A stretch of 64,000 nt of DNA from NCBI GenBank assembly GCA_016709025.1, contig JADJEQ010000038.1:62001-126000 (forward strand), in the 5' to 3' direction. The notes below the pieces were generated by a model, which saw nothing but the letters and a program-made list of their open reading frames with translations, was not told the DNA's origin and ran no database searches. Below, in pieces: positions 35,569 to 44,762 of the stretch; within the stretch, counting starts at the first letter, position 1; each line of letters starts with the position of its first letter. The stretch is from Bacteroidales bacterium (GTDB taxonomy: Bacteria; Bacteroidota; Bacteroidia; Bacteroidales; Lentimicrobiaceae). The position numbers and the translations under genes are program-made.

Positions 35569-35891
35569 TACTTAATTACCTCCCCCGACTTTTTAGAATA
35601 ACGTACTGACTTATTGGTTTTGGTGTCAATCTTGCGGCCAATGCGGGTTGGTTTACCCGATGCATCTACTACCATAAGGTTGGAGATGTGAATATTGGCT
35701 TCCTGTTTGACGATACCACCCTGGGCATTTTTTGCATTGGGTTTGGTATGTTTTGAAACCAGGTTAACGCCTTCAACAATGGCCTGCAGTTTATCTACAT
35801 CCACTTCCAGGACTTTCCCCTGCTTCCCTTTCGAGTCACCGGCTATAACCTTCACGGTGTCGCCTTTTTTTATGTTCAGCTTTGTGCTCAT
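35568..35891 (-). CDS. rplX: 50S ribosomal protein L24
   Basis: From ATG 35891 the product is 107 residues, with the KOW motif KKGDTVKVIAGDSKGKQGKV and GGIVKQEANIHISNLM. L24 starts large-subunit assembly. A TTG 15 bases upstream is in frame but the ATG gives the usual start. Confidence 0.97.
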   Translation of the reverse strand: MSTKLNIKKGDTVKVIAGDSKGKQGKVLEVDVDKLQAIVEGVNLVSKHTKPNAKNAQGGIVKQEANIHISNLMVVDASGKPTRIGRKIDTKTNKSVRYSKKSGEVIK

Positions 35892-35906
35892 AATGCGTGT
35901 GTTCAA

Positions 35907-36275
35907 TTAAAGCACCTCAGGTGCCAGTGAAACAATCTTCATGTATTGCTTTTCGCGAAGTTCCCTGGCTACGGGACCGAAGATACGGGTACCGCTCATT
36001 TCACCTGCATTGTTCAGCAATACTACGGCGTTATCGTCAAACCGGATATAGGATCCATCGTTGCGACGAATTTCTTTTTTGGTTCTGACAACCACTGCCT
36101 TGGCGACTGCACCCTTTTTAATGTTTCCCGAGGGAAGCGCATTTTTAACGGTTACGACAATTTTATCGCCAATTGAGGCATACTTTTTACGTGTTCCGCC
36201 CAGTACCCGGATGCAAAGTACTTCTTTTGCCCCGCTGTTGTCAGCAACCGTAAGTCGTGATTCCTGTTGTATCAT
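35907..36275 (-). CDS. rplN: 50S ribosomal protein L14
   Basis: A 122-residue L14 beginning MIQQESRLTVADNSGAKEV and ending MKIVSLAPEVL. It forms an intersubunit bridge with 16S rRNA helix 14. It follows rpsQ by 2 bases. Confidence 0.98.
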   Translation of the reverse strand: MIQQESRLTVADNSGAKEVLCIRVLGGTRKKYASIGDKIVVTVKNALPSGNIKKGAVAKAVVVRTKKEIRRNDGSYIRFDDNAVVLLNNAGEMSGTRIFGPVARELREKQYMKIVSLAPEVL

Positions 36276-36277
36276 AA

Positions 36278-36535
36278 TTACTTAGCTCTTTCAATGATTT
36301 CGACTAATCTCCAGCACTTGTTTTTACTCAACGGCCTGGTTTCGGAAATGCGAACTGTATCGCCAATGCCACAATCGTTGTTTTCGTCATGGGCTGCAAA
36401 TTTGGAAGTTTTTTTCACAAACTTTCCGTATTTGGGGTGCTTTTCGCGACGTTCAACCTGTACGACGATCGACTTCTGCATTTTATTGCTGACAACAACC
36501 CCGATTCTTTCTTTTCTCAGATTTCTGGTTTCCAT
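36278..36535 (-). CDS. rpsQ: 30S ribosomal protein S17
   Basis: An 85-residue OB-fold protein (RNLRKERIGVVVSNKMQKSI, CGIGDTVRISETRPLSKNK). It binds the 5' domain of 16S rRNA in early assembly. It lies between rpmC and rplN. Confidence 0.98.
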   Translation of the reverse strand: METRNLRKERIGVVVSNKMQKSIVVQVERREKHPKYGKFVKKTSKFAAHDENNDCGIGDTVRISETRPLSKNKCWRLVEIIERAK

Positions 36536-36546
36536 AGGTCCTCCGG

Positions 36547-36774
36547 TTATTGTTTTGTTACGGCAACTGATCCCTTTGCAGCATCTTTCAATTGGCGTGA
36601 GCGCAATTCTGTAACCATGCGTGCAATGGTTCTGCGATAGGTTTTTATTTTATTGGGGTTCTCAAGAGGAGAAACAGCATGGTTCAGCTTTAGCTTGTTC
36701 AGCTGTTTACGTTCTTCATCGAGCCGTTCAATAAGTTCGGCCGTCGAAAGCTCTCTAATGACTTCTTGTTTCAT
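36547..36774 (-). CDS. rpmC: 50S ribosomal protein L29
   Basis: A 75-residue two-helix protein (STAELIERLDEERKQLNKLKLNHAVSP, KTYRRTIARMVTELR). L29 sits at the peptide exit and helps dock trigger factor and SRP. It has about ten more C-terminal residues than the E. coli protein. It is 6 bases after rplP. Confidence 0.97.
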   Translation of the reverse strand: MKQEVIRELSTAELIERLDEERKQLNKLKLNHAVSPLENPNKIKTYRRTIARMVTELRSRQLKDAAKGSVAVTKQ

Positions 36775-36780
36775 CTTGCG

Positions 36781-37209
36781 TTATATTGATTCTTCAACGT
36801 AATCTCTTCTTACCACGAACCTGGTGGCTACAGGCAATTTCTGGGCAGCCAGCCTGAGTGCCTCTTTAGCTACTTCCAGACTCACACCTTCTGCTTCGAA
36901 GAGTATGCGTCCCGGGCTGATACGGGCTACAAAATATTCGGGCGCACCTTTACCTTTACCCATACGGACTTCGGCGGGTTTCTTGGTTACCGGTTTGTCC
37001 GGGAAAATGCGTATCCATATCTGTCCTTCACGTTTCATGTGACGGCTAACGGCCTGACGGGCAGCTTCAATCTGCCTGCCGGTTATCCAGGCTTCTTCCA
37101 GGGTCTTGATTGCGAATGAACCAAATGAAAGCTCTGCACCACGCTTGGTGTTGCCTTTCATTTTGCCCTTCTGCATCTTCCTGTACTTGGTTTTCTTTGG
37201 CTGTAACAT
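36781..37209 (-). CDS. rplP: 50S ribosomal protein L16
   Basis: A 142-residue L16 (MLQPKKTKYRKMQKGKMKG, GAPEYFVARISPGRILFE). It organises the A-site tRNA region of the large subunit. It is placed between rpsC and rpmC. Confidence 0.98.
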   Translation of the reverse strand: MLQPKKTKYRKMQKGKMKGNTKRGAELSFGSFAIKTLEEAWITGRQIEAARQAVSRHMKREGQIWIRIFPDKPVTKKPAEVRMGKGKGAPEYFVARISPGRILFEAEGVSLEVAKEALRLAAQKLPVATRFVVRRDYVEESI

Positions 37210-37255
37210 TATTATCGGATATTGATCGTGTTGTTGTTACTCTTAATTAGCAATG

Positions 37256-38011
37256 TTATTTTCGGGGACCCCTGTTACGGTTTCCACCACCTCGCTGTGG
37301 CCTGTTGTTTGGTCTGGCCGGCATCGATTTCTCTCCGCGGGTATTTCCGGCAACGGTTGATTCTACATTTGGTGTGAGTTCAACTTTACCGTAGACTTCA
37401 CCCTTGCATATCCATACTTTTATTCCAATTCTTCCGTAGGTTGTATGGGCTTCAGCAATGGCATAATCAATGTCAGCACGAAGCGTATGTAAAGGAATTC
37501 TGCCTTCCTTGATCATTTCGCGGCGGGCCATTTCTGCACCGGCTAACCTTCCCGAAATAAGTACCTTGATTCCTTCGGCACCTATACGCATGGTTGAAGC
37601 GATGGCAGTTTTGATGGCACGGCGGTATGATATACGGCCCTCAATCTGACGGGCAATTGCACCGGCTACGATTACTGCATCCATCTCAGGGCGCTTAATC
37701 TCGGAAATATTGATCTGAATCTCCTTCTTGGTGACCTTCTTCAATTCTTCCTTCAGCTTGTCAACTTCCTGTCCGCCTTTCCCGATAATAATACCAGGAC
37801 GGGCTGTATGAATAGTAACGGTAACGAGTTTAAGCGTACGTTCGATCACTATTTTCGAAACGCCGGCCTTCGATAAACGGGCATTCAGATATTTACGGAT
37901 CTGATCATCCTCAACCAGCTTCTGTGCGTAGTGATTTCCGCCATACCAGTTGGAATCCCATCCTCTGATGATGCCGAGCCTGTTACCTATTGGATTTGTC
38001 TTTTGTCCCAT
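37256..38011 (-). CDS. rpsC: 30S ribosomal protein S3
   Basis: A 251-residue S3 with the KH domain GxxG loop in GIIIGKGGQEVDKLK and the C-terminal domain GRLAGAEMARREMIKEGRIPLHTLR (motif split across this stretch). A basic Asn/Arg/Gly tail of about 25 residues follows. S3 lines the mRNA entry tunnel. It lies 11 bases after rplV. Confidence 0.98.
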   Translation of the reverse strand: MGQKTNPIGNRLGIIRGWDSNWYGGNHYAQKLVEDDQIRKYLNARLSKAGVSKIVIERTLKLVTVTIHTARPGIIIGKGGQEVDKLKEELKKVTKKEIQINISEIKRPEMDAVIVAGAIARQIEGRISYRRAIKTAIASTMRIGAEGIKVLISGRLAGAEMARREMIKEGRIPLHTLRADIDYAIAEAHTTYGRIGIKVWICKGEVYGKVELTPNVESTVAGNTRGEKSMPARPNNRPQRGGGNRNRGPRK

Positions 38012-38022
38012 TCAACAAATAA

Positions 38023-38466
38023 TTATTTGGTTTTTAAAGCCTGATTTGCAGTTTCTTGTTCTGTAGTCTTAACTACCCTGTTGTCGATAAGCAGCGTAAC
38101 ATGGTTAGAGCGCTTACGAATCCGGTGTGCACGTCCCTGGGGCGCTGTGCGTATACGTTTCAATGAACGGGCACCGTCAACACCGATCTCCTTTATGTAG
38201 AGGCTGGTATCTTCCATTCGGGTACCTTCGTTCTTGGCTTGCCAGTTGGCTAAAGCCGAAAGTAACAGTTTGTGCAAACGGCCACTGGCATCCTGTGGTG
38301 AATGTTTCAGCACATGAAGGGCCTGTTCCACGTTCATGCCGCGAATCATATCAGCAATCAGGCGCATTTTTCTGGGCGAAGTAGGGCAATTCACAAGTTT
38401 AGCAAACGATTCCTGCTTCTTTGCCTCTTTAATCAGCTCAGCTTTGTTATGTTTCCGTGATCCCAT
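38023..38466 (-). CDS. rplV: 50S ribosomal protein L22
   Basis: A 147-residue L22 (CPTSPRKMRLIADMIRGMN, GRAHRIRKRSNHVTLLI). Its beta-hairpin loop reaches into the exit tunnel, where macrolide resistance changes arise; the loop shows no obvious insertion. It is 14 bases after rpsS. Confidence 0.97.
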   Translation of the reverse strand: MGSRKHNKAELIKEAKKQESFAKLVNCPTSPRKMRLIADMIRGMNVEQALHVLKHSPQDASGRLHKLLLSALANWQAKNEGTRMEDTSLYIKEIGVDGARSLKRIRTAPQGRAHRIRKRSNHVTLLIDNRVVKTTEQETANQALKTK

Positions 38467-38480
38467 TGGTTTAGTCCTCT

Positions 38481-38759
38481 TTATTTTTTACCTTTATCTT
38501 TACTTCCGGCGTGTCCCCTGAATATACGGGTAGGAGAAAATTCACCGAGTTTGTGTCCTACCATGTTTTCTGTTACATAAACCGGTATAAACTTGTTCCC
38601 GTTGTGCACTGCAATTGTTTGCCCTACAAAATCAGGGGAGATCATTGAAGCACGTGACCAGGTCTTGATAACAACTTTTTTGTTATTGGTAACAACGTCC
38701 AGTACTTTTTTTTCCAGTTTATAGTCGATATAAGGACCTTTTTTAAGCGAACGGCTCAT
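38481..38759 (-). CDS. rpsS: 30S ribosomal protein S19
   Basis: A 92-residue S19 (MSRSLKKGPYIDYKLEKK, WSRASMISPDFVGQTIAVHNG, GEFSPTRIFRGHAG). It sits in the head of the 30S next to S13. It lies between rplB and rplV. Confidence 0.98.
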   Translation of the reverse strand: MSRSLKKGPYIDYKLEKKVLDVVTNNKKVVIKTWSRASMISPDFVGQTIAVHNGNKFIPVYVTENMVGHKLGEFSPTRIFRGHAGSKDKGKK

Positions 38760-38782
38760 GTTAAATGCTATTTAAGGTTCAA

Positions 38783-39607
38783 TTACTTCTTCCTTCTTTC
38801 GATGATGTACTTATTCGAAGCTTTCTTCGGGTAGCGGGTTTTGTATCCCTTTGCAGGTAATCCCTTGCGCGACCTTGGATGTCCTCCTGAAGCCCTGCCT
38901 TCACCACCACCCATCGGGTGATCAACCGGGTTCATAACAACTGCACGGGTACGTGGCCTGCGGCCAAACCAGCGGGTGCGACCAGCTTTACCTGAAACCT
39001 CCAGGTTATGCTCAGTATTTGATACAATACCTATGGTTGCTTTGCAGGTCTGTAAAATCAGTCGTGTTTCACCGGAAGGAAGTTTTATAACTGCAAACTT
39101 ACCATCGCGTGACATCAGCTGGGCATGTGAACCAGCACTGCGGGCCATTTTGGCGCCCTGACCAGGCCTGAGCTCAATGTTATGAATCACTGTTCCGAAA
39201 GGAATTTCACTCAGGTAAAGAGAATTGCCGATTTCTGGCTGTGCTCCTTTTCCGGATAATACTTCCTGTCCGACTTTAAGCCCGTTGGGAGCAACGATGT
39301 AACGTTTTTCGCCGTCTGCATAAAAAAGCAGGGCTATACGGGCTGTACGGTTAGGATCGTATTCGATGGTACGAACAGTGGCAGGAACATTCTCCTTGTC
39401 ACGTTTGAAATCGATGACACGATACTGCTGTTTATGACCACCACCAATGGACCTGATAGTCATTTTTCCATCATTGTTACGGCCTCCGGTTCTTTTTTTC
39501 GGCTGCAACAGGCTCTTTTCAGGGCTGGTGGCAGTTATGTCATCCAGAGCGCTAACCAGTTTGAAGCGCTGACTCGATGTGGTCGGTTTGAATTTTTTTA
39601 AAGCCAT
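38783..39607 (-). CDS. rplB: 50S ribosomal protein L2
   Basis: A 274-residue L2, with GGGHKQQYRVIDFKRDK, the essential MNPVDHPMGGGEGR near the peptidyl transferase centre, and a basic C-terminus. It is required for subunit association. It is 5 bases after rplW. Confidence 0.98.
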   Translation of the reverse strand: MALKKFKPTTSSQRFKLVSALDDITATSPEKSLLQPKKRTGGRNNDGKMTIRSIGGGHKQQYRVIDFKRDKENVPATVRTIEYDPNRTARIALLFYADGEKRYIVAPNGLKVGQEVLSGKGAQPEIGNSLYLSEIPFGTVIHNIELRPGQGAKMARSAGSHAQLMSRDGKFAVIKLPSGETRLILQTCKATIGIVSNTEHNLEVSGKAGRTRWFGRRPRTRAVVMNPVDHPMGGGEGRASGGHPRSRKGLPAKGYKTRYPKKASNKYIIERRKK

Positions 39608-39612
39608 TATCT

Positions 39613-39903
39613 TTAAATATTGCTATAAAAATCAATTGTTTCACCCTCAGCTAATGTAATGATAGCCTTCTTGTATGAATTTGCGCTTCCCTTTACAGTT
39701 CCGGTTTTGGTAAACCTTGATTTGGATTTACCTGCGTAATTCATCGTGTTGACTTCTTTAACATCAACTCCGTAGATTTCTTCGACTGCTTTCTTTATCT
39801 GCAGCTTGTTGGAGTTCTTCTGCACGATAAAGCCATAACGGTGGAGCTTTTCACCTAAGGCTGTCATCTTTTCCGTTACTAACGGCTTTATTATAATGCC
39901 CAT
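39613..39903 (-). CDS. rplW: 50S ribosomal protein L23
   Basis: A 96-residue L23 (IIIKPLVTEKMTALGEKLHRYGFIV in two parts, NKLQIKKAVEEIYGVDVKEV). It is the docking site for trigger factor and SRP at the tunnel exit. It lies between rplD and rplB. Confidence 0.98.
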   Translation of the reverse strand: MGIIIKPLVTEKMTALGEKLHRYGFIVQKNSNKLQIKKAVEEIYGVDVKEVNTMNYAGKSKSRFTKTGTVKGSANSYKKAIITLAEGETIDFYSNI

Positions 39904-39950
39904 CGTTTCTTTAATTAATGGTTCTTAAAAATCAGCGCTGTGAGCGGCGA

Positions 39951-40580
39951 TTAATTCTGAAATGTTTTTTCGATCTCGGCAATGGTTCCTTCAAGAATCA
40001 CCAGGTTATTGGCGCGGATGATCTCGTAGGTGTTCAAATCATTGGGTCTTATTACCCTGGCCTGCTTCAGGTTCCTTGAAGAGAGATAAACAGCGTTGTT
40101 TCCTTCACCAAGAATCATCAGCGTTTTTCTACCCGGGAGTTTCAAACCTTCAAGCAATTCTACAAAATTTTTGGTCTTTGGTTTATCGTAGGAGAAATCC
40201 TCAAGAACAATAATATTGTTGGTTTTTGCTTTATAACTCAGTGCTGAGAAACGTGCCAGCTGTTTGAGTTTCTTGTTCAGTTTAAAGGTATAATCCCTTG
40301 GCTGAGGTCCGAAAACCCTGGCACCACCGCGCAACAGCGGCGACTTGATGCTACCTGCACGTGCTCCGCCGGTACCTTTTTGTTTCTTCAGTTTGCGGGT
40401 ACTGCCCGAAACCGTGGATTTCTCCTTTGAACTGTGGGTTCCCTGACGCTGATTGGCAAGATACTGTTTGGTATCGAGATAAATCGCGTGATCGTTAGGC
40501 TCGATGTTGTAAATCGAATCGCTGAGGGTAACTGTCCTGGCAGTCTTTTCCCCTTTTATGTTGTAAACTGCTAGCTCCAT
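39951..40580 (-). CDS. rplD: 50S ribosomal protein L4
   Basis: A 209-residue L4 (RQGTHSSKEKSTVSGSTRKL, GTGGARAGSIKSPLLRGGA). Its long loop forms part of the tunnel wall. In other bacteria it also represses its own operon. The first 10 bases overlap the end of rplC, which points to translational coupling. Confidence 0.98.
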   Translation of the reverse strand: MELAVYNIKGEKTARTVTLSDSIYNIEPNDHAIYLDTKQYLANQRQGTHSSKEKSTVSGSTRKLKKQKGTGGARAGSIKSPLLRGGARVFGPQPRDYTFKLNKKLKQLARFSALSYKAKTNNIIVLEDFSYDKPKTKNFVELLEGLKLPGRKTLMILGEGNNAVYLSSRNLKQARVIRPNDLNTYEIIRANNLVILEGTIAEIEKTFQN

Positions 40581-41200
40581 CGTTCAATAATTACATATGA
40601 TCCATTGGCTCCTGGAATGGCACCTTTTACCAATAACAGGTTTTTCTCTTTCACAATCTTTATGATCTGAAGGTTGATGATCTTAACCCTCTTGTTTCCG
40701 GTTTGTCCTGCCATGCGCATTCCCTTGAAAACGCGTGAAGGCCATGAAGAAGCGCCCACTGATCCGGGAGCCCTGAGGCGGTTGTGCTGACCGTGGGTAG
40801 CACCACCAACACCGGCGAATCCATGTCTGCGAACAACACCCTGAAATCCTTTTCCTTTGGTTGTTCCAACCACATCAACAAATTCACCTTCTTCAAAAAC
40901 GTCAATTTCAACAACATCACCAAACTGTTTCTGGTGACCGGCCTCGAAACGGGTAAATTCAACCACCTTACGCTTTGGGGTTACCCCTGCTTTGGCAAAA
41001 TGGCCCATTTCTGCTTTCGTGGTATGCTTTTCTTTCTTATCGTCGAAAGCCAGCTGGATGGCGTCATAACCATCTATTTCCTTGGTCCTGATCTGGGTCA
41101 CATAACAGGGACCTGCTTCGATGACCGTACATGGCAGATTCTTGCCATTGGCATCGTAAACGCTGGTCATTCCGATTTTTCTTCCTATAATTCCTGACAT
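40571..41200 (-). CDS. rplC: 50S ribosomal protein L3
   Basis: A 209-residue L3 (MSGIIGRKIGMTSVYDANG, GKGFQGVVRRHGFAGVGGATHG). L3 reaches close to the peptidyl transferase centre and starts large-subunit assembly. It overlaps rplD by 10 bases. Confidence 0.98.
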   Translation of the reverse strand: MSGIIGRKIGMTSVYDANGKNLPCTVIEAGPCYVTQIRTKEIDGYDAIQLAFDDKKEKHTTKAEMGHFAKAGVTPKRKVVEFTRFEAGHQKQFGDVVEIDVFEEGEFVDVVGTTKGKGFQGVVRRHGFAGVGGATHGQHNRLRAPGSVGASSWPSRVFKGMRMAGQTGNKRVKIINLQIIKIVKEKNLLLVKGAIPGANGSYVIIERWS

Positions 41201-41276
41201 TGCAGTATCATGTTAAATTGATGATTCATTTCCTGGTGGCTGTCAGAGCATCCGGCAGCCTTGAGAAGCCTTTAAC

Positions 41277-41582
41277 TTAGACCTTGATCTCTACTTCTAC
41301 ACCACTGGGCAACTCGAGCTTCATCAGCGCATCAATGGTTTTGCTGGTGGTGCTGTAGATATCAAGCAGGCGCTTGTATGAACTCAGTTCAAACTGCTCC
41401 CTCGATTTCTTGTTGACAAAGGTTGACCTCAACACAGTGAAAATCTTTTTGTTGGTAGGCAGAGGAATTGGGCCGTTAACAACTGCACCGGTCAATTTTA
41501 CAGTCTTTACAATCTTTTCGGCTGATTTATCAACCAGATTATGATCGTACGATTTCAGTTTTATTCTGATCCTTTGGCTCAC
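41277..41582 (-). CDS. rpsJ: 30S ribosomal protein S10
   Basis: A 101-residue S10 starting at a GTG codon (41582), with SQRIRIKLKSYDHNLVDKSA and VNGPIPLPTNKKIFTVLRS. The GTG is preferred because it gives the normal N-terminus. S10 is in the 30S head and also pairs with NusB in antitermination. It follows fusA by 29 bases; tuf, found here in many bacteria, is absent. Confidence 0.97.
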   Translation of the reverse strand: MSQRIRIKLKSYDHNLVDKSAEKIVKTVKLTGAVVNGPIPLPTNKKIFTVLRSTFVNKKSREQFELSSYKRLLDIYSTTSKTIDALMKLELPSGVEVEIKV

Positions 41583-41611
41583 GTTATTTTGTATTTATTG
41601 AGTTAGTTTCT

Positions 41612-43714
41612 TTATTTAACAAGGTATCCCTTTAACTTGTAGATAACATCATCGGTCAATGCCTGCGGCAGTTCTGCATAGTGTGAGAACTCCATGCTCG
41701 AATTTCCGCGACCGGAAGTAATCGTGCGAAGGCTCGTTACATAGCCGAACATCTCGGCAAGAGGAACATGCGCTTTCACTACCTGGTAACGGGCTTTGTT
41801 GTCAATTCCTTCAACACTGGCCCTGCGTTTGTTCAGGTCACTGGATATCTCGCCAACATATTCGTCGGGAACATTCACTTCCAGTTTCATGACCGGCTCG
41901 AGCAATACATTGCGACCGGTCTTGGCAGCTTCCCTGAAGGCGACTTTTGCACAAATCTCAAAGGCCAGCTGATCAGAGTCAACACTGTGGTATGAACCAT
42001 CGAGTAAACGCACTTTCAGACTTTCGAGTGAGAAACCGGCAAGCACACCATTCTGCATGGCAATGCGGAAGCCCTTTTCAATTGCAGGTATAAATTCTTT
42101 GGGAATATTTCCGCCCTTAACATCGTTGATGAACTGAAGGCCTTTAACCCCTTCGTCAGCCGGACCCATTTCAAACATGATGTCGGCAAAACGGCCGCGA
42201 CCACCTGTTTGTTTTTTGTAGACCTCGCGGTGCGATACCGTTGAAACAAGTGCTTCCTTGTATGCAACCTGCGGATTTCCTTTATTGGTTTCAATCTTGA
42301 ATTCGCGTTTCAACCTGTCAACAATGATCTCGAGGTGCAATTCGCCCATTCCGCTGATGATGGTTTGTCCGGTTTCTTCGTCAACCTTCACACTGAATGT
42401 AGGATCTTCTTCGGCAAGTTTGTACAGGGCCTGGTCGAGTTTATCGACATCGTCCTGTGTTTTCGGCTCAACAGCCACGCTGATCACCGGTTCAGGGAAT
42501 ACGATTGACTCGAGCACAATCGGGTGCTTTTCGTCGCAGAGGGTATCCCCGGTTCTGATTTCCTTAAACCCGACCACTGCTGCGATGTCGCCGGCTTCAA
42601 CCTGCTGTAGCGGGTTCTGCTTGTTGGCGTGCATCTGCATGATGCGGGAAATCCGTTCTTTCTTTCCGGTAGTGGTATTCAATACATAACTACCTGCAGC
42701 AAGGGTACCGGAATAAACTTTAATGAATGCAAGCCTTCCGACAAACGGATCGGTCGCGATTTTGAATGCCAGGGCTGAAAATGGTTCTGCATTGTCGGCG
42801 TGACGGGCTTCTTCTTTTTCGGTAACAGGATTTACTCCTCTTACTGAATCGATTTCGGCCGGATTGGGAAGGTATGAAACGATGGCGTCGAGCAATGGCT
42901 GAACACCTTTGTTTTTAAATGATGCCCCGCAAAGAACAGGAACAATGCGCTGCTCTATGGTAGCTTTGCGGATAATGGTCCGCATTTCGTCAGGGGTAAT
43001 CGAATTGTGGTCGGCAAGAAACTTATCAAAGAGCTCTTCATTTTCTTCGGCAACGCCTTCGATCAGCTTCAGCCTGTATTCTTCAACCAGTTCTGCCATT
43101 TCAGCAGGTACTTCACTTTCCGTGAAATTCATGCCCTGTGAGTCATCGTCCCAGGTAATGGCTTTGTTGGTGATCAGATCAACTACGCCTTTGAAGTTTT
43201 CTTCTTCGCCGATCGGAATCTGCAAAGGAATCGGGTTGGCTCCGAGTTTCTCCTTCATCTGTTCAATCACACTGAAGAAGTCGGCACCGGCCCTGTCCAT
43301 TTTATTGATAAAACCGATTCTCGGAACATTGTATTTATCGGCCTGTTTCCAAACTGTTTCGCTTTGTGGTTCAACACCACCCACTGCACAGAAAATCGCA
43401 ACAGCCCCGTCGAGAACCCGCAGCGAACGTTCAACTTCAACGGTGAAGTCAACGTGACCCGGGGTATCGATGATATTGATCTTATATTTTTCGTCCCTGC
43501 AATCCCAGAAAACTGTGGTAGCAGCCGACGTAATGGTAATTCCGCGTTCCTGTTCCTGAATCATCCAGTCCATGGTAGCGGTACCATCGTGTACTTCACC
43601 GATTTTATAACTGATGCCGGTATAATACAATATCCGCTCCGTTGTCGTGGTTTTACCCGCGTCAATGTGCGCCATAATGCCGATGTTGCGTGTATGTGAC
43701 AGTTTGCCGGACAT
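41612..43714 (-). CDS. fusA: Translation elongation factor G
   Basis: A full-length 700-residue EF-G. The GTPase domain has AHIDAGKTTTTERILYYTG (G1), DTPGHVD (G3) and NKMDRAGAD (G4). Domains II-V follow, with SGMGELHLEI in domain III and GRGNSSMEFSHYAELP near the end. EF-G drives translocation of tRNA and mRNA. It lies between rpsG and rpsJ. Confidence 0.99.
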   Translation of the reverse strand: MSGKLSHTRNIGIMAHIDAGKTTTTERILYYTGISYKIGEVHDGTATMDWMIQEQERGITITSAATTVFWDCRDEKYKINIIDTPGHVDFTVEVERSLRVLDGAVAIFCAVGGVEPQSETVWKQADKYNVPRIGFINKMDRAGADFFSVIEQMKEKLGANPIPLQIPIGEEENFKGVVDLITNKAITWDDDSQGMNFTESEVPAEMAELVEEYRLKLIEGVAEENEELFDKFLADHNSITPDEMRTIIRKATIEQRIVPVLCGASFKNKGVQPLLDAIVSYLPNPAEIDSVRGVNPVTEKEEARHADNAEPFSALAFKIATDPFVGRLAFIKVYSGTLAAGSYVLNTTTGKKERISRIMQMHANKQNPLQQVEAGDIAAVVGFKEIRTGDTLCDEKHPIVLESIVFPEPVISVAVEPKTQDDVDKLDQALYKLAEEDPTFSVKVDEETGQTIISGMGELHLEIIVDRLKREFKIETNKGNPQVAYKEALVSTVSHREVYKKQTGGRGRFADIMFEMGPADEGVKGLQFINDVKGGNIPKEFIPAIEKGFRIAMQNGVLAGFSLESLKVRLLDGSYHSVDSDQLAFEICAKVAFREAAKTGRNVLLEPVMKLEVNVPDEYVGEISSDLNKRRASVEGIDNKARYQVVKAHVPLAEMFGYVTSLRTITSGRGNSSMEFSHYAELPQALTDDVIYKLKGYLVK

Positions 43715-43760
43715 TAGATTATTGTATTGACCTTTTGAGTTATTGGTGAATGATTAAATA

Positions 43761-44228
43761 CTAGAACCTGAAGTGTGAGAAAGCCTTGTTGGCATCAGCC
43801 ATACGGTGGGTATCCTCTTTTTTCTTGAAAGCTGCACCTTCTTCTTTGTAGGCGGCCATGATTTCACCGGCGAGTTTTGCACTCATGGTTTTTTCGTGGC
43901 GTCTGCGCGAATAAAGAATCAGGTTCTTCATACCGATTGAGCTTTTGCGGCTCGGGCGGATTTCTGAAGGAATCTGAAATGTAGCACCTCCGATACGGCG
44001 GCTGCGTACTTCAACATTCGGGGTAACGTTGTTAAGACCTTTTTTCCAGATCTCCAGTCCGTCTTCACCCATTTTTTCAGTTACGGCAGCGATGGCATCG
44101 TAAAATATCTGGAAAGCAAGATTTTTCTTTCCTGTGTACATGAGGTTGTTAACGAACTTGGTTACGAGTACGTCGTTGAACTTCGGGTCAGGAAGAATGA
44201 TTCTCTTTTTTGGTTTTGATTTCCTCAT
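43761..44228 (-). CDS. rpsG: 30S ribosomal protein S7
   Basis: A 155-residue S7 (MRKSKPKKRIILPDPKFNDV, GGATFQIPSEIRPSRKSSIG). It organises the 3' major domain of 16S rRNA and lies by the E site. It follows rpsL by 34 bases. Confidence 0.98.
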   Translation of the reverse strand: MRKSKPKKRIILPDPKFNDVLVTKFVNNLMYTGKKNLAFQIFYDAIAAVTEKMGEDGLEIWKKGLNNVTPNVEVRSRRIGGATFQIPSEIRPSRKSSIGMKNLILYSRRRHEKTMSAKLAGEIMAAYKEEGAAFKKKEDTHRMADANKAFSHFRF

Positions 44229-44262
44229 TGCTTTATTCTTTTGCTTTTACCTGGAACGGGGA

Positions 44263-44676
44263 CTACTTTTTACCTTTACCTTTTGCAGGAACTGCAGCTT
44301 TGCCTCCTTTTGGACGCTTGGTTCCGTATTTTGACCTGCGCTGGTTGCGGCCGTCAACGCCCGATGTATCGAGTGCACCACGGATGATGTGATACCTGAC
44401 ACCCGGAAGGTCTTTCACCCTGCCACCGCGGATCATTACGATCGAGTGTTCCTGAAGGTTATGACCTTCACCCGGAATGTAAGCATTTACTTCTTTACCA
44501 TTGGTGAGCCTAACCCTGGCTACTTTGCGCATGGCGGAGTTTGGTTTCTTCGGGGTTGTGGTATAAACCCTTACACAAACACCTCTTCGCTGCGGGCAAG
44601 AATCCAGAGCAGGAGATTTGCTCTTATCGGTTAACTTGTTACGTCCTTTACGAACCAATTGCGAAATTGTAGGCAT
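44263..44676 (-). CDS. rpsL: 30S ribosomal protein S12
   Basis: A 137-residue S12 (MPTISQLVRKGRNKLTDKSK, TTPKKPNSAMRKVARV, HNLQEHSIVMIRGGRVKDLPG). The two lysines linked to streptomycin resistance when mutated are unchanged (in PKKPNSA and GRVKDLP), so a sensitive ribosome is expected. A Lys/Gly/Ala tail follows. It is the first gene of the long ribosomal cluster, with two promoters upstream. Confidence 0.98.
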   Translation of the reverse strand: MPTISQLVRKGRNKLTDKSKSPALDSCPQRRGVCVRVYTTTPKKPNSAMRKVARVRLTNGKEVNAYIPGEGHNLQEHSIVMIRGGRVKDLPGVRYHIIRGALDTSGVDGRNQRRSKYGTKRPKGGKAAVPAKGKGKK

Positions 44677-44732
44677 ATCAGTACTTTTAATTTGATTTTA
44701 TGAACCTCGGCTACCCTGTTTTTAAGGGACTG

Positions 44733-44762
44733 CAAAAGTACAACTTAATTTGAACTATACAA
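44733..44762 (-). promoter_or_regulatory. Bacteroidota promoter proximal to rpsL
   Basis: On the minus strand TTG (44762-44760), 19 bases, then TACTTTTG (44740-44733) followed by CA. This is an exact match to the Bacteroidota housekeeping form TTG-N19-TAnnTTTG. It lies 57 bases before the rpsL start codon. Confidence 0.8.
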